NCBI GenBank assembly: GCA_039583695.1
Contig: JAVKSL010000004.1
Span: 15,039 to 79,038 of the forward strand
Origin: JAVKSL01 sp039583695
Lineage (GTDB): Bacteria > Actinomycetota > Acidimicrobiia > Acidimicrobiales > JAJPHD01
Direction of reading: 5' to 3'
DNA: 64,000 bases
The position numbers and the translations under genes were made by a program. The first letter of the stretch is position 1. Each line of letters opens with the position of its first letter. Shown here piece by piece: positions 30,999-40,049 of the stretch. The notes below the pieces were generated by a model. That model was given only the letters and a program-made list of their open reading frames with translations, had not been told where the DNA came from and did no database searches.

Positions 30999-33610
30999 AG
31001 GTCCCCCGGGGCAGCCGGGCCTTCTCCGGGCGCCAGCCCGGGCTGACCCCGCACCAGCCCGAGCTGACCCCGTACCAGCCCGAGTGACTCGTCTATGCGC
31101 CCGGCGTTCCGCCCCCCGGCGATGGCCAGCTCGGGGTCCCGACCGCCTCCGCCACCGACAAGCCGGGCAGCCCCCGCCAGCAGCTCTGAGGCCACCAGGC
31201 CAGACGCCTTGGACACGGCGGCCACCAGGGCCACCCCCTTGCTGTCAGGCGAGCCGATCAACACCACAGCTCTCACACCGGGCCGGTCCCGTACCGCCAC
31301 GGCCAGGGTCCGTAGCTCGTCACTCGTGGCGCCGTCCCGCCTGGACACCACCAAGCCATCGGATGCGACCGAAGCCAGGGCATCCGCCTCCCCCCTCAGC
31401 GCCTGAGCCCGCAGGGCCTTCAGCTCTTCGCTGGCCACCCTCGCCCGTTCCGCCAGCCTCTCCACCCACTCGGGCACGTCGGCAACCTGCGGCGCTCTGA
31501 GCAGCTCGGCGGCTCGGACCAGCAAATGCTCCTCCTCCCGGACATGAGCCAGCGACACCTTGCCGGTCAGCGCCTCGATCCGGCGGGTGTTGGCACCGAT
31601 CGAGGCCTCGGAGACTATCTTGACCAGCCCTACCGCGCCCAGCGACGAAACATGCGTCCCCCCGCACAGCTCCACCGACCGCCCGGCGCGCACCACCCGC
31701 ACCCTCTCGCCGTAGCGGTCCCCGAAGAACGCTATCGCCCCCAGGGCGTCTGCCTCCGAGCGCGAGACCTCCTCGGTGACCACCGTGTCGTTCGCCAGCA
31801 CGGCGGCGTTCACCAGATCCTCGACCCGCTCGATCTCGGCGGGGGTGAGCCCCCCGAAGTGGCTGAAGTCAAACCGCAACCGATCCGGCGCGACCAAGGA
31901 CCCCTGCTGGGAGACATGGGACCCCAGCACTTCGCGCAGCGCCCACTGCATCACGTGCGTGGCGGTGTGGTTGCGCCTGATGGCGGCCCGGCGCTCGGCG
32001 TCCACCTCAGCCACCACCTCCTGGCCCGGCCACATCTCCCCCTCGAAGACCACATGGTGTCGGATCAGCCCAGGCAGTGCTGCGGTGGTGTCGGTCACCC
32101 GCGCCCGCCCCGTCTCTGTGGTGACGAACCCCGTGTCCCCCACCTGACCACCGCCCTCGGCATAGAAGGGCGTGACATCCAAGAACAGCTCGCCGTCCCC
32201 AATCTGCAGAATATGCCCGGTGGTCGCGCACCCCTCGTATCCACGAAACTCGGTGGTGCCAAACTCCTCCAGCAGCTCGCGATACCTGCCCAGTCGATCG
32301 AGGTCCGCTCCCGGGCCGGCCCCCGCAACCCGGGCGCGGGTGCGCTGGGCGGCCATCTCCGCCTCGAATCCGGCCACGTCCACGCTCACCCCGCGCTCAG
32401 CTGCGATCTCGCGGGTGAGGTCGATCGGGAAGCCGTGGGTGTCGTGAAGGCGAAACGCCACGGGTCCTGACAGACCTCCGGCGCCAGTGCTGCCCAGCTC
32501 GTTGTCCAGGATGGCCAGCCCAGTCCGCAGCGTCTGGCGAAATCGCTCCTCCTCCCGCTCCAGGATCCCGTGGACAAAGTCGGCCTGACGTGCCAGCGTG
32601 GGGTACGCCCCGCTCATCACCTCGACCACCGTGGCCGACAACGGCGCCATGACCTGGGTGCTGACCCCGAGCTGATGGGCGTGGCGGACTGCCCGGCGGA
32701 TGATCCGCCGCAGCACGTAGCCCCGGCCCTCGTTGGAGGGAAAGACCCCGTCGCTGATCAGGAAGCTCGCCGAGCGGGCGTGGTCTGCCAGGATGCGCAA
32801 GCACACGTCGGAGCTGGGCGCGGCGCCGTAGCGCCGCCCGGTAACCGCGGCGGCCGCGCCCACCAGGGGGACCATCAAGTCGGTGTCGAACACCGAGTCG
32901 ACTCCCTGGAGGATGCAGGCCAGCCGCTCGAGGCCCGCCCCGGTGTCGATGTTCTTGCGCGGCAGCTCGACCAGCGTGTCGTCACCTCTCTGGAGGTACT
33001 GGGTGAAGACCAGGTTCCAAAACTCGACGAAGCGCTCCTCCGAGCCCTTCGCCGGGCCGCCGCCGGGTCCGTAGGCTTCTCCCTTGTCCCAGAACAGCTC
33101 GGAGGACGGCCCGCACGGTCCGGTCTCGCCCATACGCCAGAAGTTGTCGTCCCCCATCCGCTGGATCCGCTCGGGGCTGAGGCCCACGGCGTCGGCCCAG
33201 ATCGCGTGGGCCTCGTCGTCGCTGTCGTGGACTGTCACCCACAGGCGCTCGGGGTCGAGACCCAGAACCTCGGTGACCAGCTCATAGGCCCAGGCAATGG
33301 CCTCGGACTTGAAGTAGTCCCCGAAGCTGAAGTTCCCGAGCATCTCCAGCAGCGTGAGGTGCCGGGTGCTGCGCCCGATCGCCTCGATGTCGTCGTGGCG
33401 CCCGCTCACCCGCAGGCAGCGCTGCACCGACACCAGGCGAGGGGCCGGCGGGACCTCGTCGCCGGCAAAGTACCCCTTGAACGGCACCATGCCCGCAACG
33501 GTGAACAGCAGGGTGGGGTCGTGGGGGATCAGGCTGGCGGAGGGTACCGCCAGGTGGCCTCGCTCGACAAAGAAACTGGTGAATGCGGCCCGCAGCCCGT
33601 TGGAGTCCAT
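30995..33610 (-). CDS. alaS: alanine-tRNA ligase
   Basis: AlaRS charges tRNA-Ala. The 871-residue enzyme has the class II catalytic core (FTVAGMVPFKGYF, RCLRVSGRHDDIEAIG, LLEMLGNFSFGDYFK), the editing domain with the zinc ligands HTATH near 560 and CGGTHV, and the C-terminal DHHA1 domain (GGGGGRDPELAIAGGRN). The last 25 residues contain a duplicated LGLVRGQ heptad (21-base repeat at about 31044-31085). An ATG start follows a 136-base divergent gap shared with the radical SAM gene; that gap holds a short GCCCCTCTTAGGGGC hairpin near 33703-33717. Confidence 0.98.
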   Translation of the reverse strand: MDSNGLRAAFTSFFVERGHLAVPSASLIPHDPTLLFTVAGMVPFKGYFAGDEVPPAPRLVSVQRCLRVSGRHDDIEAIGRSTRHLTLLEMLGNFSFGDYFKSEAIAWAYELVTEVLGLDPERLWVTVHDSDDEAHAIWADAVGLSPERIQRMGDDNFWRMGETGPCGPSSELFWDKGEAYGPGGGPAKGSEERFVEFWNLVFTQYLQRGDDTLVELPRKNIDTGAGLERLACILQGVDSVFDTDLMVPLVGAAAAVTGRRYGAAPSSDVCLRILADHARSASFLISDGVFPSNEGRGYVLRRIIRRAVRHAHQLGVSTQVMAPLSATVVEVMSGAYPTLARQADFVHGILEREEERFRQTLRTGLAILDNELGSTGAGGLSGPVAFRLHDTHGFPIDLTREIAAERGVSVDVAGFEAEMAAQRTRARVAGAGPGADLDRLGRYRELLEEFGTTEFRGYEGCATTGHILQIGDGELFLDVTPFYAEGGGQVGDTGFVTTETGRARVTDTTAALPGLIRHHVVFEGEMWPGQEVVAEVDAERRAAIRRNHTATHVMQWALREVLGSHVSQQGSLVAPDRLRFDFSHFGGLTPAEIERVEDLVNAAVLANDTVVTEEVSRSEADALGAIAFFGDRYGERVRVVRAGRSVELCGGTHVSSLGAVGLVKIVSEASIGANTRRIEALTGKVSLAHVREEEHLLVRAAELLRAPQVADVPEWVERLAERARVASEELKALRAQALRGEADALASVASDGLVVSRRDGATSDELRTLAVAVRDRPGVRAVVLIGSPDSKGVALVAAVSKASGLVASELLAGAARLVGGGGGRDPELAIAGGRNAGRIDESLGLVRGQLGLVRGQPGLAPGEGPAAPGDL
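31044..31085. repeat. two tandem copies of a 21-base unit at the 3' end of alaS
   Basis: The copies differ by one or two bases and encode repeated LGLVRGQ just before the alaS C-terminus; a third, more diverged copy adjoins them. Confidence 0.85.
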
Positions 33611-33746
33611 CTCGGCTGCACAGCCTAACGCCGAGCGGCGACGCGGGCCGGTCCGAGCCGTGCTCGTCCAGCGCCGGCGCCGAAGCTGTCGCGGTTGTGC
33701 CCCTCTTAGGGGCGTAAGCGCGATAGCTTCGACTACCTTGGCCCAA

Positions 33747-35126
33747 ATGCGAGTGCTGCTGGTGTCGACCTACGAGCTCGGGCATCAACCCCTTCACGTG
33801 GCCTCCCCCGCCGCAGCCCTGAGCGCGGCCGGCCACGAGGTGCGCTGCTTGGACCTAGCGGTCCAGCCCTGGGTCGGGGACGATGATGATGCGCTCGCGT
33901 GGGCCGAGGCGGTGGGATTCTCGGTGCCGATGCACACGGCCATGCGCCTCGCCCTGGCAGCTGCTCGGCTGGTACGAGCACGACGCCCGGGCATCCCTAT
34001 CTGCCTATACGGCCTGTACGCCCAGGTCAGCGCGGAGCTGACGCTCGGCGCCATAGCTGATCGGGTCATCGCCGGGGAGTACGAGCCAGCCCTCCTGGAT
34101 TGGGTCCACGGCCTGACGACAACCTCCCCAGGGCCGGCCGCGGGGGACGGCCCCCTGTCCGTCGAGCTGGGCCGCTCGAGCTTCTCGGTACCGGCGCGCC
34201 ACCTTTTGCCCCCCCTGGAGCGATACGCCCGCCTGCTAATCGGCGACGAGCGCCGCCTTGTGGGTTACGTGGAGGCGACTCACGGCTGCTCCCACCGATG
34301 CGGGCATTGCCCGGTCCCCGTCGTCTACGACGGCCGGACTCGTGCCGTCGAAGGCCAAGTCGTGCTGGCGGATGTGCAACAGCTGGTGGCGAGTGGGGCA
34401 CAGCACCTGACCTACGGTGATCCTGATTTCTTGAATAGGCCGGCTCACGCGTTGGGTGTGGCGAGGGCGGTGCACGACGCCTTTCCGGGCCTCACCTTCG
34501 ACGCCACCGTCAAGGTCACCCACATCCTGCGCCATGAGTCGATCTGGGCCGAGATGGCCCAGATCGGCTGCCTGTTCGTCGTCTCAGCCTTCGAGTCTGT
34601 GGACGAGGCCACGCTGGTGCGCCTCGGCAAGGGCCACACCGTGGCCGACGCCGCCAGGGCGGTCGGCCTGCTGCGGGAGCACGGCATCGAGATCCGGCCG
34701 TCCTGGCTGCCGTTCACGCCATGGACCACGCATGCGCAGGTGGCGGATCTGGTCGGCTTCGTGGCGGCACACGACCTGGTGCCCAACGTGGACCCGGTGC
34801 ATTACTCGATACGGCTGTTGATCCCGGATGGCTCGTTGCTGCTCCGCAGGCCGGACCTCAACTTGGACACCTACGACGCCGGGGCACTGGGCTGGGCCTG
34901 GCACAACCCCGACCCCTCGGTGGACGCACTGCAGGTGGAGCTGGCTGAGATTGCCGAGGTGGCCGCGGCGAGCGGGGAGCCGGTGGAGGACACCTTCGGC
35001 CGGGTGTGCGAGGCGGTGGGGATCCGACCGGCGTTGGCGGGCCCGGGCGCGGCGGCGGGGCGGCCCCGGCTGAGCGAGGCCTGGTTCTGCTGCGCCGAAC
35101 CCACAGCCAGCCAGTGGCGATCGTGA
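33747..35126 (+). CDS. B12-type radical SAM protein of the CUAEP/CCAEP-tail family
   Basis: The 459-residue protein has an N-terminal Rossmann-like, B12-binding-type domain (residues 1 to about 110, ELGHQPLHVASPAAAL), then a radical SAM domain with C-x3-C-x2-C at Cys181, Cys185 and Cys188. The C-terminus carries CCAEP at 448-452, the mark of a family in which the first or second Cys can be selenocysteine; here both are TGC. The tail may be a redox or metal-binding pair. The product is unknown. The frame is open upstream, but ATG 33747 is the proper start. The stop overlaps the aldo/keto reductase start as GTGA. Confidence 0.9.
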   Translation: MRVLLVSTYELGHQPLHVASPAAALSAAGHEVRCLDLAVQPWVGDDDDALAWAEAVGFSVPMHTAMRLALAAARLVRARRPGIPICLYGLYAQVSAELTLGAIADRVIAGEYEPALLDWVHGLTTTSPGPAAGDGPLSVELGRSSFSVPARHLLPPLERYARLLIGDERRLVGYVEATHGCSHRCGHCPVPVVYDGRTRAVEGQVVLADVQQLVASGAQHLTYGDPDFLNRPAHALGVARAVHDAFPGLTFDATVKVTHILRHESIWAEMAQIGCLFVVSAFESVDEATLVRLGKGHTVADAARAVGLLREHGIEIRPSWLPFTPWTTHAQVADLVGFVAAHDLVPNVDPVHYSIRLLIPDGSLLLRRPDLNLDTYDAGALGWAWHNPDPSVDALQVELAEIAEVAAASGEPVEDTFGRVCEAVGIRPALAGPGAAAGRPRLSEAWFCCAEPTASQWRS

Positions 35127-36088
35127 AGTACCGGCGACTGGGCGGCTCAGGCCTGAGGGTGAGTGAGCTGGGACTGGGATCGTGGGTGACTTTCGGAGCG
35201 CAGGTCGACGAGGACCTGGCCGGGCGCTGCATGGCGGCGGCTCGGGAGGGCGGGGTCAACTTCTTCGACAACGCCGAGGTCTACGGCGGCGGGGAGTCCG
35301 AGAGGCTCATGGGCAGGGTGCTCGCCACGCAGGGCTGGCCACGGTACAGCTACGTGGTCTCCACCAAGCTGTACTGGGGGCTCCACGACGACGTGAACAC
35401 GCACCACACATTGAATCGCAAGTACCTGTTGGGGGCGATCGACGACTGCCTGGACCGCCTGGGCCTGGCGTACGTCGACTTGTTGTTCTGCCATCGGTCT
35501 GACCCGGAGACACCGCTCGAGGAGACTCTCTGGGCGATGAGCGACATCGTGCGCTCGGGTAAGGCGCTCTACTGGGGCACCTCGGAGTGGTCGGCCGACG
35601 ACATCCGCGAGACCTGGGAGATCGCCGAGATCCACCATCTGCGCAAGCCGGTGGTCGAGCAGCCCCAGTACAACTTGTTGACCCGATCCAAGGTGGAGAC
35701 CGAGTACGCCCCGCTTTACGAGGACATCGGCCTGGGCCTGACCACATGGAGCCCGCTGGCGTCGGGCCTGCTCACCGGCAAGTACGCCGAAGGTGTGCCC
35801 GCCGGGAGCCGGGGCTCGCTGCCCGGATACGAGTGGCTCGCCCGATCCCTGACCGACGCCGAGGCCAATATGCGCGTGACGCGGCTGGCTGGCGTCGCCG
35901 GTGAGCTGGGCTGCTCACTGGCCCAGCTGGCCATCGCCTGGTGCGTGCGCAACCCCCACGTGTCATCGGTGATCACCGGCGCCAGCCGGGTTGAGCAGGT
36001 GGGGGAGAACCTCGCCGCCCTGGACATCGTGCCAAAGCTCACCCCTTCGGTGCTGACCCGGATAGACGCAGCGCTCCAGGGGTACTGA
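35123..36088 (+). CDS. aldo/keto reductase (potassium-channel beta-subunit-like)
   Basis: The 321-residue NADPH-dependent TIM-barrel enzyme belongs to the AKR subgroup related to Kv-beta and YghZ. Motifs are LGLGSWVTFG at the start, FFDNAEVYGGGESE with the catalytic Asp and Tyr, VSTKLYWG with Lys, LLFCHRSDPETP at the His position, GKALYWGTSEWSA, EQPQYNLL and the cofactor-binding VITGASRVEQVGEN. The GTG start at 35123 overlaps the radical SAM stop, so the two are translated together and may act in one pathway. Confidence 0.93.
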   Translation: MKYRRLGGSGLRVSELGLGSWVTFGAQVDEDLAGRCMAAAREGGVNFFDNAEVYGGGESERLMGRVLATQGWPRYSYVVSTKLYWGLHDDVNTHHTLNRKYLLGAIDDCLDRLGLAYVDLLFCHRSDPETPLEETLWAMSDIVRSGKALYWGTSEWSADDIRETWEIAEIHHLRKPVVEQPQYNLLTRSKVETEYAPLYEDIGLGLTTWSPLASGLLTGKYAEGVPAGSRGSLPGYEWLARSLTDAEANMRVTRLAGVAGELGCSLAQLAIAWCVRNPHVSSVITGASRVEQVGENLAALDIVPKLTPSVLTRIDAALQGY

Positions 36089-36193
36089 GGCGCTCGCTCG
36101 TGGCGTCAGGCATGCGCCCCGACGAGCGTGACCGGCAGGTGTGCCGTTCGCGCAGGTGGCCAATCTGACCGATTCGGGCGCTCCGGTGCACGC

Positions 36194-37030
36194 TCATCCG
36201 TGATTTTCCGGCCCCCCGAGCCCAGGGCCGACCGACAGCGCCACGCCCAGGGGGATCACCTCGACTCCGAAGCGGGACCGCAGCCGGCTCAGGGCCATGA
36301 GCACCGGCAGGCCCAGCGCCATGACCATCACCGCGTTGCCAACGGCACGAAAGGTGTCGTACACCAGAGAGGTTGCCAGGTAGAAATGAGCGAAGTGGGT
36401 GACCACGGCCCCAAGCCCCATCCCCGGTCGGAAGCCCAGACCGGGTGACGCAGCAAAGAACGTCCAGTCCCACAGGTCCATCACGACACCGAAGGCATAG
36501 CCGGCGGCCACACCAAGCGCGGCGAGGATCGCTGCGTCGCGCCAGGTCGGGGCGCTCCCGCGGCGGCGACTTCCTGCCCATCCGGCGGCCACCCCCACCC
36601 ATCCGACGGCGAAGAGCTGGTAGGGCAGCCAAGGCCCGAGCCCTCCGGTGACCAGGGCCGAGACCAGCAGCGAGGTAGCTCCAAGCAGGAACCCGTAGCT
36701 GGATCCAAACACGTAGCCCCCGCAAAGGATGAGCAAGAAGATCGGGCTGAAACCGCCGATCCCGGTGACCACCGCAGCGCGTGCCGCCGCGTCCATCGCC
36801 GAGAGCGTGGCCAGCAGCGCAAAGCTGCGGGCATCGAGGCGACGACCCGCCAGCTCGACGACAGCCAGCCCGAACACCGTGCCGACGCCAGCTGCCGTTG
36901 CGGCACCCGCGCCCGGCCCGCCCAAACCGAGGAAGGGCCAGACGAACATGCCGGCCCCGACTGCGGAGGCAAATGCCAGGAAAACAGGGGTAGCGAGCAG
37001 CGTTTTGCGGGCTGTGCCCCGGGCGTTCAC
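36194..37030 (-). CDS. ECF transporter substrate-specific (S) component
   Basis: The S component binds the vitamin and docks to the EcfA/EcfT module. The 278-residue protein has six to seven helices, with the motif-like stretch GGFSPIFLLILCGGYVFGSSYGFLLG typical of S components. Its position at the end of a riboswitch-led operon with ATPase, T subunit and a DUF4430 lipoprotein suggests cobalamin as the substrate, as in CbrT. It starts with a GTG overlapping the ATPase stop (GTGA). A 105-base convergent gap separates it from the aldo/keto reductase gene. Confidence 0.85.
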   Translation of the reverse strand: MNARGTARKTLLATPVFLAFASAVGAGMFVWPFLGLGGPGAGAATAAGVGTVFGLAVVELAGRRLDARSFALLATLSAMDAAARAAVVTGIGGFSPIFLLILCGGYVFGSSYGFLLGATSLLVSALVTGGLGPWLPYQLFAVGWVGVAAGWAGSRRRGSAPTWRDAAILAALGVAAGYAFGVVMDLWDWTFFAASPGLGFRPGMGLGAVVTHFAHFYLATSLVYDTFRAVGNAVMVMALGLPVLMALSRLRSRFGVEVIPLGVALSVGPGLGGPENHG

Positions 37031-38445
37031 AGTGCCGCCACCTTGGAAGCCACCGCCGGGCCGGCGGCGGCCGGGCCAGCCGCGGCCGTGACCCGGCCGT
37101 TTTGGACCAGGACGACCCGGTCACCAAGCTCGGCCGCCAGCTCTGAGTCATGCGTTGCCAGCACCACTGAGGCGCCTTCATCCGCAAGGGCGCGAAGGGT
37201 CTTGGACAGGCCAACACGTGAGGCAGCATCCATGCCCCGGGTCGGCTCGTCCAGCAACGCCAGCTCTGGTCGACCAACCAGGACCGTCGCCAGGGCCGCC
37301 CGCTGGCGCTGCCCTCCAGAAAGGTCTCGCGGGTCTCTCCTCGCCAGCGCAGCCAGCCCAAGCTGACCCAGTATCCGCATCGGGTCGTCGGACACACCGG
37401 ACCACCGCAGGGTTTGGGCAATCTCGTCCAGCACGCTGCTCCTGTGCAGCAGGGTGCCAGGGTCCTGGGGAAGGTAGGCGATCCGGGAACCACGGGAGGC
37501 ACCGCGGTCCCGCCCCGGGGCACGCTCCACCCGCCCCGCGATAGGGGGCAAAAGCCCGGCAATCGTGCGCAGGAGGGTGGTCTTGCCGGCCCCGTTCGGA
37601 CCTGTGAGCACGAGTATCTCCCCCTCACAGCCGCACAGGTCCACGTCGGGGACCACCGGACGCCCGGCGATCCCTGCGGTGACTCCCCGGAGCGCCCACA
37701 CCTCCATCCCAGGCGGCCCGGCGGCCCCTCCGGCGGCAACTGACCCAGCCACTCTCGGGGAACCCTCCGACGACAGCTGTCCGCCCTCCACCATCACCAG
37801 CCTGAACGACCCCGACCCCCCCAACCGACCCGTCCTCTGCTCAGCCACGACAACCGTGTGCCCGCTGCTCGCCAGGTCGCCGAGGATCGCCTCCAGCGCC
37901 CTGGTGCCGGCCTCGTCCAGCTGCGAGGTGGGCTCGTCCAGCGCCACCACCTCGGGCGCCGCGGCCAGCGCTCCAGCCAGAGCAACCCGCTGACGCTCTC
38001 CTCCGGACAGGGTACTGAGGCGACGCCCACCCATCCCACCAATACCCACCCGATCCAGGGCAGCTGCCACCATCGCCTCCACCTCTCGCGGGCCAAAACC
38101 AAGATTCTGGGGCCCAGCAGCCACCTCTCTCGCCACGACCCCGCGCACGAATCCGAGCTGAGACTCCTGAAACACAAAACCGACGTGACGAGCCAGGTCG
38201 CGCGTCGGCGTGGTCAGCACATCCAGGCCCGTCACCTCGACCCGACCGGCAATGCGACCGCCGTGGAAGTGAGGAACCAAGCCGTTGAGGAGGCGGAGCA
38301 GTGTCGACTTTCCCGCCCCCGAGTCCCCGCCCAGCATTGTCAGCCCGGGCACCAGCTCCAGGTTCACGTCGAACAGCGCAGCGGGCGCCGACCCCGCCCA
38401 CGACGGATACCAGTAGCACAAGTGCTCGATGATCGCGCTCGGCAT
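37027..38445 (-). CDS. ECF transporter double ATPase (EcfA-EcfA' fusion)
   Basis: Two ABC ATPase domains sit in one 472-residue chain. The first has GGDSGAGKST at 39-48, LSTLSGGERQRVALAG and DEPTSQLDEAG; the second has GPNGAGKTT near 280, DLSGGQRQRAALATVL and DEPTRGMDAAS, and ends LATHDSELAAELGDR. Together they would form the heterodimer-like ATPase that powers an ECF importer. The ATG at 38445 shares one base with the ecfT stop (TGATG). The frame is open farther upstream but lies inside ecfT. The last residues are a low-complexity Ala/Gly/Pro run. Confidence 0.93.
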   Translation of the reverse strand: MPSAIIEHLCYWYPSWAGSAPAALFDVNLELVPGLTMLGGDSGAGKSTLLRLLNGLVPHFHGGRIAGRVEVTGLDVLTTPTRDLARHVGFVFQESQLGFVRGVVAREVAAGPQNLGFGPREVEAMVAAALDRVGIGGMGGRRLSTLSGGERQRVALAGALAAAPEVVALDEPTSQLDEAGTRALEAILGDLASSGHTVVVAEQRTGRLGGSGSFRLVMVEGGQLSSEGSPRVAGSVAAGGAAGPPGMEVWALRGVTAGIAGRPVVPDVDLCGCEGEILVLTGPNGAGKTTLLRTIAGLLPPIAGRVERAPGRDRGASRGSRIAYLPQDPGTLLHRSSVLDEIAQTLRWSGVSDDPMRILGQLGLAALARRDPRDLSGGQRQRAALATVLVGRPELALLDEPTRGMDAASRVGLSKTLRALADEGASVVLATHDSELAAELGDRVVLVQNGRVTAAAGPAAAGPAVASKVAAL

Positions 38446-39320
38446 CAGCCCGGGCTCTCCGAGACCACAAAACCCACTAAAACCAACAGCAACGGCGGCA
38501 AAAGCGCTGCCAGGCCGTAGTCGGGAACCCCCAAGGTGGGATACGGATACCAGACCCCGATCGCCCCCACTACCCGAAGCACCACAAACACGCTCAGCGC
38601 CACCAAGGCCCCAGCCCCGACCACCAGGTCGGCGCTGCGCTGGGCCACCAAACCGCCAACCCTTGCACCCGAACCGAACGCCCGGGCCTCCATGGCTTCT
38701 CCCAGCTGGAGCGACGACTCGATGGCTCCCCCCAACACCGGGACCACCACCTCGACCAGGGTCCTCACGCCCCGGACCCTCCAGCCCCGCAGTCGCTGGG
38801 TGTCGCGCATCTCGACGAAGCTCGAGGCGAGCGACGGAAGGAGGTTGAGCGCCGCCCCCAGTGCTGCGCCCGTGCGACTCAGACAAGCCGGCAGGGCGTC
38901 AGCCAGGTCCGTCGGCTCTATCACCAGCGAAAGCGCAGCACACACCGACACCGCCGCAGCCAGTCCCAACGAGATCCCCACGCCGAACGCGAAGCCTTCC
39001 ACGGTGATCGGCCCGCCGAGCAGCGGCAACCAGGCCGGCAAGCTCACCACCACGCTGGCCCCGGCATGGCTGAGCAAGCCGTTGACGGCGACGGTGATGA
39101 GCACGAGGAAGCCGACCCCGATGGCCAGGGGCCGTAGCCTGCGCCCCGGGACCAGCCGCCTCCCCAGTAGGACCCACGCGGCCACCAGCACGAGGCCCCT
39201 CACGACCGGATCGTTGGTCGCCAGGGCCATCGTCAGCCCCGCGAGCACCCACAGGCCCAGTGCGGCGGGCCGGCTGAGCCCCCTACGAGACAGGAGGAGG
39301 CACCGACGGGGCGGCGGCAT
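38445..39320 (-). CDS. ecfT: ECF transporter transmembrane (T) component
   Basis: This is the CbiQ/EcfT-type subunit linking ATPases to the S component. About 291 residues with six helices are visible, with the coupling-helix motifs MRDTQRLRGWR near residue 175 and EAMEARAFGSGAR near 212 (the two Ala-Arg-Gly-type signatures). I use the ATG at 39320, which overlaps the upstream lipoprotein gene by 38 bases; the frame is open to 39380. Confidence 0.88.
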   Translation of the reverse strand: MPPPRRCLLLSRRGLSRPAALGLWVLAGLTMALATNDPVVRGLVLVAAWVLLGRRLVPGRRLRPLAIGVGFLVLITVAVNGLLSHAGASVVVSLPAWLPLLGGPITVEGFAFGVGISLGLAAAVSVCAALSLVIEPTDLADALPACLSRTGAALGAALNLLPSLASSFVEMRDTQRLRGWRVRGVRTLVEVVVPVLGGAIESSLQLGEAMEARAFGSGARVGGLVAQRSADLVVGAGALVALSVFVVLRVVGAIGVWYPYPTLGVPDYGLAALLPPLLLVLVGFVVSESPG

Positions 39321-39795
39321 TGCCCTTGGGTGAGTCGTAGCGCAGCCCGAGCGAGTCGCCGGCCTTGAGAGTGATGTCACTGATGCCGGTGGAAGCCGTC
39401 AGCCAGCCCCCGCTGCCGTGCGCAACGAACAGCGCCCAGTAGGGCTTGCCCGAGGGCAGGCACGAGACGTAATGAGCCGGAACGTGATCGACCTGACAGA
39501 CGCCCAGGCCAAAGCTGTACTTCTGGGTCCCGACCTCGACCCCGGCCTTCTGAAGAGCCGCTACGGCGGGCACGCCCCCTGCGCCCACGCCGAAGCAGCG
39601 TGAGATTACGTCACCGGCCGCTGGCTCTACCACGACAGCGACCCGAGTGCCGGCCACCGTGGCGCACGACAGGCTGGCGGTGGCAGTGGCGGTGGTCGTC
39701 GGTGCCGGTGGGGTCTCGGTCGCCCCCCCGCAAGCCGAGGCCGCGAGGCCCAACCCGACGGCAAGAACCGGGATCCGAAACGAGCGAAGCCTCAC
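39283..39795 (-). CDS. DUF4430-domain lipoprotein in the B12 uptake operon
   Basis: The 170-residue protein has a lipoprotein signal (LAASAC, Cys22), a Thr/Pro-rich linker and a compact domain. The domain contains GGVPAVAALQKAGVEV and PYWALFVAHGSGGWLTAST, ending in ITLKAGDSLGLRY, matching the DUF4430 pattern. DUF4430 is also the C-terminal domain of animal transcobalamin and intrinsic factor, so a B12-binding receptor for the ECF importer is a fair inference. Three or four Cys residues could form disulfides. The GTG start at 39795 has a strong GGAGGAGG site seven bases upstream. Confidence 0.82.
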   Translation of the reverse strand: MRLRSFRIPVLAVGLGLAASACGGATETPPAPTTTATATASLSCATVAGTRVAVVVEPAAGDVISRCFGVGAGGVPAVAALQKAGVEVGTQKYSFGLGVCQVDHVPAHYVSCLPSGKPYWALFVAHGSGGWLTASTGISDITLKAGDSLGLRYDSPKGNAAAPSVPPPVS

Positions 39796-39802
39796 GATGT
39801 TG

Positions 39803-39827
39803 CCTCCTCCGGGGTGATCTCGCCCCG
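39803..39827 (-). promoter_or_regulatory. hairpin abutting the ribosome binding site of the DUF4430 gene
   Basis: CGGGG at 39810-39814 pairs with CCCCG at 39823-39827, and the stem directly adjoins the GGAGGAGG sequence at 39803-39810. In the riboswitch mRNA this could hide the ribosome binding site when cobalamin is bound. The role is inferred. Confidence 0.5.
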
Positions 39828-39847
39828 TATCAGCTAAAGGGAGCGGT

Positions 39848-39985
39848 CAGTGTCTGACTCCCGGATCGCTCCGGTCACAGTGGCGGCACCGCGCCGGACT
39901 TGCACCGGCTTCCTGGTCCCACTCCCCATTGGTTATGAGCGCCAGCTTACTCCAAGGAATATTGCTCGGCATTGCCTCACCGAAA
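39848..39985 (-). ncRNA. cobalamin (adenosylcobalamin) riboswitch
   Basis: Read on the minus strand, the leader contains GCCGGTGCAAGTCCGGC, then GCCGCCACTGTGACCGG with the conserved GCCACTG B12 box, and later GGGAGTCAGACAC. These are the core elements of cobalamin riboswitches in the expected order. The boundary on the 5' side (about 39985) is approximate. The switch lies 50 bases before the DUF4430 lipoprotein gene and so controls the whole ECF operon. Confidence 0.93.
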
Positions 39986-40049
39986 TGCCCACTCACCCTG
40001 AGTGGTTTGCCTGTTGCACGGCTCGGGGTTGGTTGATATGGTATGAGAC

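Noticed and set aside
35088..35093. Selenocysteine in the CCAEP tail
   Set aside because: Both positions are TGC, so ordinary cysteines are encoded; no TGA precedes the true stop.
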